Below are positions 43,698 to 51,642 of a DNA stretch of 64,000 nucleotides, piece by piece. The DNA is from Nostoc sp. RI_552. GTDB taxonomy: Bacteria; Cyanobacteriota; Cyanobacteriia; Cyanobacteriales; Nostocaceae. Where the stretch lies: contig WGNO01000021.1 in the NCBI GenBank assembly GCA_016124525.1, positions 1 through 64,000 of the forward strand, read 5' to 3'. Positions within the stretch are counted from its first letter, which is position 1. Each line of letters begins with the position of its first letter. The position numbers were made by a program, and so were the translations under genes. The notes below the pieces were generated by a model. That model was not told where the DNA came from. It was given only the letters and a program-made list of their open reading frames with translations, and made no database searches.

Positions 43698-43736
43698 AAC
43701 ATGATAAGGTTAGCATGAAACTAGTCTTATCATGTT
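43698..43736 (+). terminator. Second hairpin after the kinase gene
   Basis: AACATGATAAG (43698-43708) and CTTATCATGTT (43726-43736) form a perfect 11-bp stem, followed by ttcttattta. It insulates the HEP island from the signalling triad. Confidence 0.75.
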
Positions 43737-43964
43737 TTCTTATTTATATATATTTAAATTATGCAATTATCATTATATATATTCATATACATTTTATATA
43801 TAAAAGAAAATCATTTACATCCTCTTTATCAACTTCCGCAAAATAATAGTTATATTATGTACGGAAAGAAAAAAATTATCCAGGCAATTTTTTCCCACAC
43901 ACGTGCATCCTCTTCATCTAAAACTTTAAAATCAATACCTGTAAATTTCCAAAAAGGTAATTGT

Positions 43965-44738
43965 ATGAAAGCGGTAATTCTGGCTGGAGGACTTGGTACA
44001 CGCCTCAGTGAAGAAACTAGTATCAGACCTAAGCCAATGGTGGAAATTGGTGGTAAGCCAATTCTTTGGCATATCATGAAGACTTACTCCACCCACGGCA
44101 TTAATGACTTTATTATTTGTTGTGGATATAAAGGTTACATCATTAAAGAGTATTTTGCTAATTACTTTTTACACATGTCAGATGTAACCTTTGATATGCG
44201 ATTTAACCAAATGAATGTGCATTCTGGTTATGCTGAACCTTGGCGTGTCACCTTAGTTAATACGGGGGATTATACAATGACAGGTGGACGCTTAAAACGT
44301 GTCAGTGAGCATATTGGTAATAGTACATTTTGCTTCACCTATGGCGATGGTGTAAGTAACATCAATATTACAGAATTAATTCAGTTTCATCAAGAACAAA
44401 AAACCCTAGGGACACTGAGCGCAGTTCAACCCGCAGGACGCTTCGGAGCCATTTCTTTAGGACAGGAGCAAACTAAAATTACTAGCTTCCGAGAAAAACC
44501 TGAAGGTGATGGTGCATGGGTGAATGGCGGTTACTTTGTTTTAGAACCGGAAGTAATTGACTTCATTGCTGATGACTCTACAGTTTGGGAGCAAGAACCA
44601 TTAGAAAAACTGGCTGGGATGAATCAGCTATGTGCTTTTAAACATAATGGTTTTTGGCAGCCGATGGATACTTTACGGGATAAAAACTACCTAGAAGAGC
44701 TATGGAAAAGTGGTAATGCTCCTTGGAAAGTCTGGTAA
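43965..44738 (+). CDS. rfbF: Glucose-1-phosphate cytidylyltransferase
   Basis: The enzyme makes CDP-glucose from CTP and glucose-1-phosphate. The 257-residue protein starts MKAVILAGGLGTRLSEETSI then RPKPMVEIGGKPILWHIM, the nucleotidyltransferase signature, and has FREKPEGDGAWVNGGYFVLE and HNGFWQPMDTLRDK. The frame is open 204 bp further upstream, but the family start is at 43965, preceded by aaaagg. It opens the island that corresponds to alr2825-alr2841 of Anabaena PCC 7120 (heterocyst envelope polysaccharide). Confidence 0.95.
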   Translation: MKAVILAGGLGTRLSEETSIRPKPMVEIGGKPILWHIMKTYSTHGINDFIICCGYKGYIIKEYFANYFLHMSDVTFDMRFNQMNVHSGYAEPWRVTLVNTGDYTMTGGRLKRVSEHIGNSTFCFTYGDGVSNINITELIQFHQEQKTLGTLSAVQPAGRFGAISLGQEQTKITSFREKPEGDGAWVNGGYFVLEPEVIDFIADDSTVWEQEPLEKLAGMNQLCAFKHNGFWQPMDTLRDKNYLEELWKSGNAPWKVW

Positions 44739-44798
44739 TTCCTAATTGGCTGAATAGGTGTTTGATTTACTTCGTGCTGCACTAGGAGATATTATTTC

Positions 44799-45905
44799 GT
44801 GAAATCAAACTTTTGGGCTGGAAAAAAAGTTTTTCTCACTGGACATACGGGCTTTAAGGGTAGTTGGCTATCTCTATGGTTACAAATATTAGGGGCTGAG
44901 GTGTGTGGTTACGCTTTACCCCCTGCTACAACTTTAAATCTGTTTGAGTTAGCTAATGTCGGTGATGGAATGACATCGGTGCTAGGAGATATCAGAGATT
45001 TAAATTTTCTCCAGCAAGTGATGCAATCCTACCAGCCAGATATTGTGATCCATATGGCAGCTCAGGCCTTGGTGCGGGAATCTTACTGTAACCCAGTACA
45101 TACCTACGCCGTTAATGTTATGGGAACAGTCAATTTATTAGAAGCAGTAAGGAATGTGCCTAGCGTCCGAGCAGTGGTATCGGTTACCTCTGATAAATGC
45201 TATGAAAATCGCGAGTGGGTTTGGGGTTACCGGGAAACTGATCCTATGGGTGGATATGACCCTTACAGCAGTAGCAAAGGATGTGCTGAATTAGTTACTA
45301 CAGCCTATCGTCAATCATTTTTTAATCCTACTGATTACGAGGAACATCAAGTAGCTATAGCCAGCGTTCGAGCCGGAAATGTCATTGGCGGCGGAGATTG
45401 GGCTAAGGACCGACTAGTTCCTGATATTCTCAATGCTTGGCTTGGAGGGAAAGAAGTTGTGATTAGAAATCCCCACGCAGTACGGCCTTGGCAACATGTT
45501 CTGGAACCTCTCAATGGTTACTTAATGCTTGCTGAAAAACTATTCACTCAGGGTTCACTTTATTGTGGAGGCTGGAATTTTGGCCCCAACGAGTCAGGAG
45601 TGAAAACTGTAGCTTGGTTAGTGGAACAGCTTCAACAGTTGTGGGGGGAAGATGCTCATTGGATTCAGGATGGTAAGGTTCAACCCCATGAGGCTAATTT
45701 TTTAACCCTGGATTGTTCCAAAGCCCGCACTTATATTAATTGGCAACCACAATTGGATTTACCAACAGCTTTAGCTTGGATTGTGGATTGGACCAAAGCC
45801 TGGCAACAAGGCTGTAATATGCAACAAAAAACTCTCAGTCAAATTCAGCAGTTTATGCAACGGGCAAATTTTCAGGAAAGGGAAATTTATTTACTGGAAG
45901 TTTAA
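44799..45905 (+). CDS. rfbG: CDP-glucose 4,6-dehydratase
   Basis: It converts CDP-glucose to CDP-4-keto-6-deoxyglucose. The 368-residue SDR protein shows the NAD fold GHTGFKGSWLSLWL, the MAAQALVRESY strand, and the catalytic YDPYSSSKGCAE (YxxxK). ASVRAGNVIGGGDWAKDRLV and RNPHAVRPWQHVLEPLNGY are family signatures. It starts with GTG at 44799, 60 bp after rfbF, and acts as the next step in the pathway. Confidence 0.95.
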   Translation: MKSNFWAGKKVFLTGHTGFKGSWLSLWLQILGAEVCGYALPPATTLNLFELANVGDGMTSVLGDIRDLNFLQQVMQSYQPDIVIHMAAQALVRESYCNPVHTYAVNVMGTVNLLEAVRNVPSVRAVVSVTSDKCYENREWVWGYRETDPMGGYDPYSSSKGCAELVTTAYRQSFFNPTDYEEHQVAIASVRAGNVIGGGDWAKDRLVPDILNAWLGGKEVVIRNPHAVRPWQHVLEPLNGYLMLAEKLFTQGSLYCGGWNFGPNESGVKTVAWLVEQLQQLWGEDAHWIQDGKVQPHEANFLTLDCSKARTYINWQPQLDLPTALAWIVDWTKAWQQGCNMQQKTLSQIQQFMQRANFQEREIYLLEV

Positions 45906-46005
45906 GTTGAGTTCAATGTGAGAAGTAAAACAATTTCTTTATTTTACTTCTCAATTGCACACTATATGCTCTGGCGGTTTCTATACAATTTAACTCAAGT
46001 TCACC

Positions 46006-47031
46006 ATGTCTAAATTACTCACAATTGCCATTCCCACTTATAATCGTGCAGAGTCACTTGATAAACAGTTAGCATGGCTAGCCCAGTCTATTAGAGGTTG
46101 GGAATCTGAATGTGAAATTTTAGTTTCTGATAATTGTTCCAATGACCATACTCAAGCAGTGATCAATAAATGGCAACACCAACTCAAAGATATTACATTC
46201 AAATCTCAAAGAAATTCTGAAAATATTGGATTAATTAAAAATATCATTCGTTGCCTAACTTCCGCTGATACACAATACGTTTGGACTATTGGAGATGATG
46301 ATAAAATCGACGAAAGATCCGTTGCTTATGTCGTCAATAAACTTAAAAATTACGACGGACTATCATTATTATTTCTTAATTTTTCTGGTCGAAATGAGCT
46401 GACCAATGAACCAGTTCATCCGCCGACAATACTTGGTAATCGTTGGTTTGATGCTGATACTGAAGATGGTAATGGAGACGGAAAGGCCATATTTGAACAT
46501 TGCTTTGGTAAAAGCATCGGTGCAGTTAGTTTCTTAACTGCCTCAATATATCGCACTGACTTAATCAAACGCGCTTTAGTAATTTGGCCTGATGCTCAGA
46601 ATAATTGGTTATGTTTAGCCTATTTAGCTGGTTATTGTGCTGCTAATGGTCAAGTTATCGTCACTAAGGATACCTATATAGAATGTATCATCGGTGTGAG
46701 TTATTGGCAAAAAGAAGTTGACTCTGCGCTGCTAATGCAGTACAAACATATACCTGAAGTTATTGTCAAATTAGCAGAAAATGGATATTCTAAAGAATTT
46801 TCCCGTCAAAGCATATTACAAAACTTCAAGGAAGTAAATCTAAAAGTATTTTTGGGTGGATTACGGAGATGGCCTGTATCTTCGTTGAAAATTTTAGTTT
46901 CCTTTTTAGTTGTTGTATCTGTCTGTGCTTTTGAAACTGCCCTAGTTAATAAGTTGAAAGTTGGATATTTGCTCAACGTTTACAACAATTCTCTAAAGTT
47001 GAGAAGAATTAATTACATTAATAAAATTTAG
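46006..47031 (+). CDS. Glycosyltransferase family 2
   Basis: This is a 341-residue GT-A fold enzyme. It begins LLTIAIPTYNRAESLDKQL, continues CEILVSDNCSNDHTQAVI, and has the metal-binding TIGDDDKID. A hydrophobic stretch near residue 285-310 (SSLKILVSFLVVVSVCAF) may attach it to the membrane. It lies between nucleotide-sugar genes in the HEP island, so it probably adds a sugar to the repeat unit. Donor and acceptor unknown. Confidence 0.88.
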   Translation: MSKLLTIAIPTYNRAESLDKQLAWLAQSIRGWESECEILVSDNCSNDHTQAVINKWQHQLKDITFKSQRNSENIGLIKNIIRCLTSADTQYVWTIGDDDKIDERSVAYVVNKLKNYDGLSLLFLNFSGRNELTNEPVHPPTILGNRWFDADTEDGNGDGKAIFEHCFGKSIGAVSFLTASIYRTDLIKRALVIWPDAQNNWLCLAYLAGYCAANGQVIVTKDTYIECIIGVSYWQKEVDSALLMQYKHIPEVIVKLAENGYSKEFSRQSILQNFKEVNLKVFLGGLRRWPVSSLKILVSFLVVVSVCAFETALVNKLKVGYLLNVYNNSLKLRRINYINKI

Positions 47032-47033
47032 AA

Positions 47034-47882
47034 ATGTCAGCCATGCTTAATAAAATTAAAAAAAAAGTATTAACTTTTCAATCTGAATGTAGTTATCAAA
47101 CTTCATTGCTAAAACATTCCAAAAAGCTGCCCCAATTATCAGTGGGCGATGGGCTAATTGTTGATATTTTGAAGAAAGAGGGTGTTTATATCACAACACT
47201 GACAGATTTAGGATTACCCCATACTGAAAAATTATTGCAAGCAGCTCAACGTCTATTAGGTGAAATGAAACAGGTAAATGATGTCCATTCACATCAAAAA
47301 TTACCTCAAATTTATACAGTTACGCATTTACCTGATTTTTATACATGGGGAACGAATAAAAGACTATTGAATATTATTGAGAACTACATTGGACTTCCCA
47401 TTATTTTCCATGGTGTTCATTTACGTAATGATTTTTGCAATCAATATCATTTTGGAACAATGCTATGGCACAAAGATTCAGAAGATCGGCGGATAATTAA
47501 GGTTATTATTTATTTGCGTGATGTTGAAGAAAAGCATGGACCTTTTGAATATCTGCCACTTTCTTTAACTTCTTTGGCTAATTTTAATAGCTATCATGTT
47601 AACCGTAAGCTACGAGAATCTAGTTATTTGGGCATCAATGATGAACAACTAACAAAAATTGTTCCCAAATCTGCTTGGAAATCCTGTATAGGTTCGGCAG
47701 GTACAGTGATTATTGCCGATACCAGAGCTATTTTACATCATGGAACAATTCGGACAGAAGACAGATCCACATTGTTTTTTGTTTACACTGCTAACCCTCC
47801 AAAAAGACCTGAGCTTTGCCGGCAATATTGGGATAATACTTTTACTATTCCAGGGTTAAATAGTGCTTCATCTGATAGTTAA
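47034..47882 (+). CDS. 2-oxoglutarate/Fe(II) dioxygenase-like protein
   Basis: This 282-residue protein resembles phytanoyl-CoA dioxygenase-type enzymes. The metal triad is plausible: His146 and Asp148 in WHKDSED, with the distal His in ILHHGTIRTEDRSTLFF, together with the DVEEKHGPFEYLPLS stretch. It starts two bases after the preceding glycosyltransferase, so it is cotranscribed. It may modify a sugar or a lipid carrier, which would be an unusual step for a polysaccharide cluster. The activity is inferred from motifs only. Confidence 0.75.
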   Translation: MSAMLNKIKKKVLTFQSECSYQTSLLKHSKKLPQLSVGDGLIVDILKKEGVYITTLTDLGLPHTEKLLQAAQRLLGEMKQVNDVHSHQKLPQIYTVTHLPDFYTWGTNKRLLNIIENYIGLPIIFHGVHLRNDFCNQYHFGTMLWHKDSEDRRIIKVIIYLRDVEEKHGPFEYLPLSLTSLANFNSYHVNRKLRESSYLGINDEQLTKIVPKSAWKSCIGSAGTVIIADTRAILHHGTIRTEDRSTLFFVYTANPPKRPELCRQYWDNTFTIPGLNSASSDS

Positions 47883-47923
47883 ATCTCCAACACACCCAAT
47901 TAAAATTTCTACCGTAATTAGCA

Positions 47924-48481
47924 ATGATATTTACCAAAACAGCACTCAAAGACGCATTCGTTGTTGACGTAGAGAAAAAACCTGACCATCGCGGATTTTT
48001 TGCCCGTGGTTTCTGTGCCCAAGAATTTATCTCACACGGTTTAAAGCCCACAGTTGCCCAATGTAATATATCTTTTAACCATAAGAAGGGTACAGTGCGG
48101 GGGATGCACTATCAAATTTCCCCAGCCGCAGAAACAAAATTAGTACGTTGTACTCAAGGTGCTATCTACGACGTAATTATTGATATGCGTCCTGAATCAC
48201 CGACTTTTTTATCACATATTGGTGTGGAATTAACTGCACAAAATCACCGGGCTCTGTATGTACCAGAAATGTTTGCTCATGGTTATCAAACTCTGACAGA
48301 TGAGACAGAAGTCGTCTATCAAGTGGGTGAGTTTTATACACCAGGTTATGAGCGGGGATTACGCTATAATGACCCATTTTTTAATATTGAATGGCCTTTG
48401 GAAACAACAGAAATTTCCCACAAAGACTTAAATTGGACTTTACTGGAAATGATCCCTGTAGGTAGTACAGATTCTAGATAA
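47924..48481 (+). CDS. rfbC: dTDP-4-dehydrorhamnose 3,5-epimerase family protein
   Basis: This is a 185-residue cupin-type sugar epimerase. The conserved parts are KPDHRGFFARGFCAQEF, NISFNHKKGTVRGMHYQ with the catalytic His, AIYDVIIDMRPESPTF, and VPEMFAHGYQTL with the second His. In this setting it most likely epimerises a CDP-4-keto-6-deoxy sugar made by RfbF/RfbG rather than the dTDP sugar, which is inference. It is 42 bp after the dioxygenase-like gene. Confidence 0.88.
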   Translation: MIFTKTALKDAFVVDVEKKPDHRGFFARGFCAQEFISHGLKPTVAQCNISFNHKKGTVRGMHYQISPAAETKLVRCTQGAIYDVIIDMRPESPTFLSHIGVELTAQNHRALYVPEMFAHGYQTLTDETEVVYQVGEFYTPGYERGLRYNDPFFNIEWPLETTEISHKDLNWTLLEMIPVGSTDSR

Positions 48482-48537
48482 ACGATGATTGTTTTAAAAC
48501 TTAGTTTGAGCAAATAAGTGACAAAGGAGTTTAACTA

Positions 48538-49851
48538 ATGATTATTATTGATCGTGCCTTACAAGCCCGGGCTGCAGCGGGTAATCCCGTAAAAGTGGGG
48601 ATGATTGGTGCTGGTTTTATGGGTCGGGGAATTGCCAATCAAATTATCAATTCAGTTCCAGGAATGGAGTTAGTGGCAATTTTTAGCCGTCAGATTGATG
48701 CAGCTAAACGAGCTTATACAGAAGCAGGACTAGAAAATTTTCAAGTTGTTACAAATGTATCTGAATTAGAAGAGGCGATCGCTAAGGATAAATATGCAGT
48801 CAGCGAAGATGCCCAATTACTCTGCCAAGCCGAGGGAATTGATGCCATCATCGAAGTCACTGGTGCAGTGGAATTTGGCGCTCATATCGTCATGGAAGCC
48901 ATCGCCCATGGCAAACACGTAATTATGATGAATGCCGAACTCGATGCTACTGTAGGCCCCATCCTCAAAGTGTACGCCGACAAAGCTGGAGTAATTCTCA
49001 CCGCCTGTGATGGTGATCAGCCAGGGGTAGAAATGAATCTCTACCGATTTGTCAAAAGTATTGGTCTGACTCCGTTGTTGTGCGGTAATATTAAAGGACT
49101 TCAAGACCCCTATCGCAATCCCACCACCCAAGAAGGATTTGCCAGACGTTGGGGACAAAAAGCCCACATGGTCACTAGCTTTGCTGATGGAACCAAAATT
49201 TCCTTCGAGCAAGCAATAGTTGCTAACGCCACAGGTATGAAAGTTGCCCAAAGGGGAATGCTAGGCTACAACTTCAGTGGTCATGTGGATGAAATGACCA
49301 AAATGTACGACGTTGATCAACTAAAGCAACTGGGTGGTATCGTTGATTATGTAGTTGGGGCAAAACCCAGCCCTGGTGTGTTTGTATTTGCCACTCACGA
49401 AGACCCCAAACAACGCCACTATCTGGATTTGTACAAGTTAGGTGAAGGCCCTCTATATAGCTTTTACACTCCTTATCACCTCTGTCATTTTGAAGTACCA
49501 CTATCTGTAGCCCGTGCTGTTCTATTTCAAGATCCAGTTTTATCTCCACTAGCAGGCCCAGTAGTAGATGTCATCACCACTGCCAAAATCAATCTCAAAG
49601 CTGGTGAAACCCTAGATGGTATTGGCTACTATATGACCTACGGGCAATGTGAAAATTCTGCCATGGTTCAACAGCAGAAACTATTACCAATTGGTTTAGC
49701 TGAGGGATGTCGTCTCAAACGAGATATTCCCCAAGATCAAGTGATCACTTACGATGATGTTGAGTTACCCGAAAGCAGACTTTGCGACCAACTGCGCGCT
49801 GAACAAAATGCTTATTTTCCAGCAGAAAAAGTTTTAGCTACCGTTGGATAA
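48538..49851 (+). CDS. NAD(P)-dependent oxidoreductase with SAF domain
   Basis: This is a 437-residue protein. Residues about 18-160 form a homoserine-dehydrogenase-like Rossmann fold (VKVGMIGAGFMGRGIANQII, then AIIEVTGAVEFGAHIVMEAI). The middle is catalytic and the C terminus has a SAF-like region (LPIGLAEGCRLKRDIPQDQ). Homologues occur in polysaccharide clusters and act on activated sugars or related keto compounds. The start has a good ribosome site (aaaggag). It is the last gene before a gap of about 450 bp. Confidence 0.85.
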   Translation: MIIIDRALQARAAAGNPVKVGMIGAGFMGRGIANQIINSVPGMELVAIFSRQIDAAKRAYTEAGLENFQVVTNVSELEEAIAKDKYAVSEDAQLLCQAEGIDAIIEVTGAVEFGAHIVMEAIAHGKHVIMMNAELDATVGPILKVYADKAGVILTACDGDQPGVEMNLYRFVKSIGLTPLLCGNIKGLQDPYRNPTTQEGFARRWGQKAHMVTSFADGTKISFEQAIVANATGMKVAQRGMLGYNFSGHVDEMTKMYDVDQLKQLGGIVDYVVGAKPSPGVFVFATHEDPKQRHYLDLYKLGEGPLYSFYTPYHLCHFEVPLSVARAVLFQDPVLSPLAGPVVDVITTAKINLKAGETLDGIGYYMTYGQCENSAMVQQQKLLPIGLAEGCRLKRDIPQDQVITYDDVELPESRLCDQLRAEQNAYFPAEKVLATVG

Positions 49852-50307
49852 AATCAATTAAGTCCATAATCCCCTCAAGCTTACTGATTAGTGGTTTGGG
49901 GGAATATTCCACCGATAAAGGTTTAGTTGCCTCCTGACTATCCTCACCCTTGTGACTACAACTATAAGCTAACCAAACTGTAAAAATAAAAGGTTGTAGT
50001 CATGATTGTGGTATTAGTAACTTTGATATGTTGTTAGAGCAGCTAATTCTTAACAAATACTAACATTTTGACACAATAAAAATTCATGTTATTGGCGCAA
50101 AAAATATAAAAGCTCAACGCTGTAATTAAGTGATCAAATATAATATCAATTAGGTAAAACTTTAGTTATTTTTTTGACATTGACTGGCTTTTTAGGTAGA
50201 GGTGAAAGACATGAGAATAGACTTTTATTAACCTGAAGACTAATGTTGTGAAAAGCAACTTGCTGAAAAGGTTTCCCACAAGACGACGAATAAATTTAGA
50301 TAAAACT
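49852..50307. other. Intergenic region within the HEP island
   Basis: There is no gene in about 450 bp. An imperfect hairpin near 49870-49910 (cccctcaa and tttgggg) may end the upstream operon. A perfect 10-bp inverted repeat, TGACTACAAC (49953-49962) and GTTGTAGTCA (49993-50002), has a 30-nt loop. The promoter of the following glycosyltransferase gene should lie in the AT-rich right half. Confidence 0.5.
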
Positions 50308-51396
50308 ATGAAAATTGCTCTAGTTCACGATTACTTAACCCAGCGCGGTGGAGCAGAGCGCGTATTCGAACTACTTTGTAAACGTTACCCCCAAGCCGAT
50401 GTTTTTACTTCTTTGTACAATCCACAAAAAACTATTGACATGGGTGAGCGTATAGTCAAAACTACTTTTTTGCAAAAAATTCCCGGTGCAGTCAAGTATT
50501 TTAGATTGATGGCTCCTTTGTATTTTCCTGCATTTCGGGCTTTGGATCTACAAGATTATGATTTGATTATTAGTAGTAGTACTAGTTTTGCCAAAGCTGT
50601 ACGTAAACGTCCAGATGCAAAACATATTTGTTTTTGTCATAATGTTACTCGTTTCTTGTGGGATACAGAAACATATTTAAGGGAGTATGGGGATTATCAG
50701 TATTTTGCGCCGTTAATTGAGCAAATTTTTCAGTTGATGAGAAATGTAGACCTAAAATATGCTCAGGAACCTGACCTTTACATTGCTAACTCTAGTGTAG
50801 TTGCCCGTCGTATTCAAAAAACTTACAATAAACAAGCAATTGTCATTAACTATCCAATTGATACAAATAATTTTCTATTTTCAGATATAAAAGATGAATA
50901 TTATCTAGCCTCCGCGCGAATGATCAGCTACAAGCGTCTAGATATAATCATCGAAGCCTTTAACTGGCTGGGTTGGCAATTATTGATCACAGGTGATGGA
51001 CCAGAACAAGAACGTTTAAAAGCTAAAGCCTTAAATAATATTAAGTTTTTAGGACATGTCAGTGATGCGGAACGTAAAGAGTTATTTTCTAAAGCTAAGT
51101 CTGTGATAGTTGCCGCTTTGGAAGACTATGGATTAGTTCCAGTTGAAGCAAATGCTAGTGGTACACCAGTGATTGCCTACGGAGCAGGTGGAGTATTAGA
51201 TACACAGATACACGGAAAAACTGGGGTATTTTTTAAGAGACAAACACCCGAATCCATACAATTGGCATTGATGGAGTCCGGGGGAATCACTTGGAATTAT
51301 GAGGATATTCGTAATCATGCAGTGAAAAATTTCTCGCAACCCGTCTTTTTTAGCAAAGTTGAGCGACTGATTGAACAAACTTGTAGTGTTAGTTAA
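50308..51396 (+). CDS. Glycosyltransferase family 4
   Basis: This is a 362-residue GT-B enzyme. It starts MKIALVHDYLTQRGGAERVF with the GGAE nucleotide-binding loop, has NYPIDTNNFLF mid-protein, and the sugar-nucleotide-binding EDYGLVPVEANASGTPVIAY. The frame extends 20 codons upstream to a GTG at 50248, but the ATG at 50308 is the usual family start. It lies between the oxidoreductase and the chain-length regulator genes. Confidence 0.9.
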   Translation: MKIALVHDYLTQRGGAERVFELLCKRYPQADVFTSLYNPQKTIDMGERIVKTTFLQKIPGAVKYFRLMAPLYFPAFRALDLQDYDLIISSSTSFAKAVRKRPDAKHICFCHNVTRFLWDTETYLREYGDYQYFAPLIEQIFQLMRNVDLKYAQEPDLYIANSSVVARRIQKTYNKQAIVINYPIDTNNFLFSDIKDEYYLASARMISYKRLDIIIEAFNWLGWQLLITGDGPEQERLKAKALNNIKFLGHVSDAERKELFSKAKSVIVAALEDYGLVPVEANASGTPVIAYGAGGVLDTQIHGKTGVFFKRQTPESIQLALMESGGITWNYEDIRNHAVKNFSQPVFFSKVERLIEQTCSVS

Positions 51397-51642
51397 TCAT
51401 TTTTGAGGTTCGTCATACCAATTATCAAAAATAAGGCTACACCCATCAATCAGGAAAACAATATGGAGATGAATTTTCTTAATTACCAATTAGAATTACC
51501 TAAAGGCTATGGCTATCTTAGGTCAACCATAAGTATAACTGCGCTCAGAGCCTAGCCTTAAGCCAAAACACCCTCTTAGTATGAAATCTACCCTTCGGGG
51601 AAGTAAGCTACGCGTAGCGTATCGTAGATAAGGATCATAAAA

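Noticed and set aside
43761..43964. In-frame extension upstream of rfbF
   Set aside because: The family start MKAVILAGG is at 43965 with a ribosome site. The upstream codons are AT-rich and lack coding character.
48817..49251. 144-codon minus-strand frame within the SAF oxidoreductase gene
   Set aside because: It is antisense to a strongly conserved protein and has no independent support.
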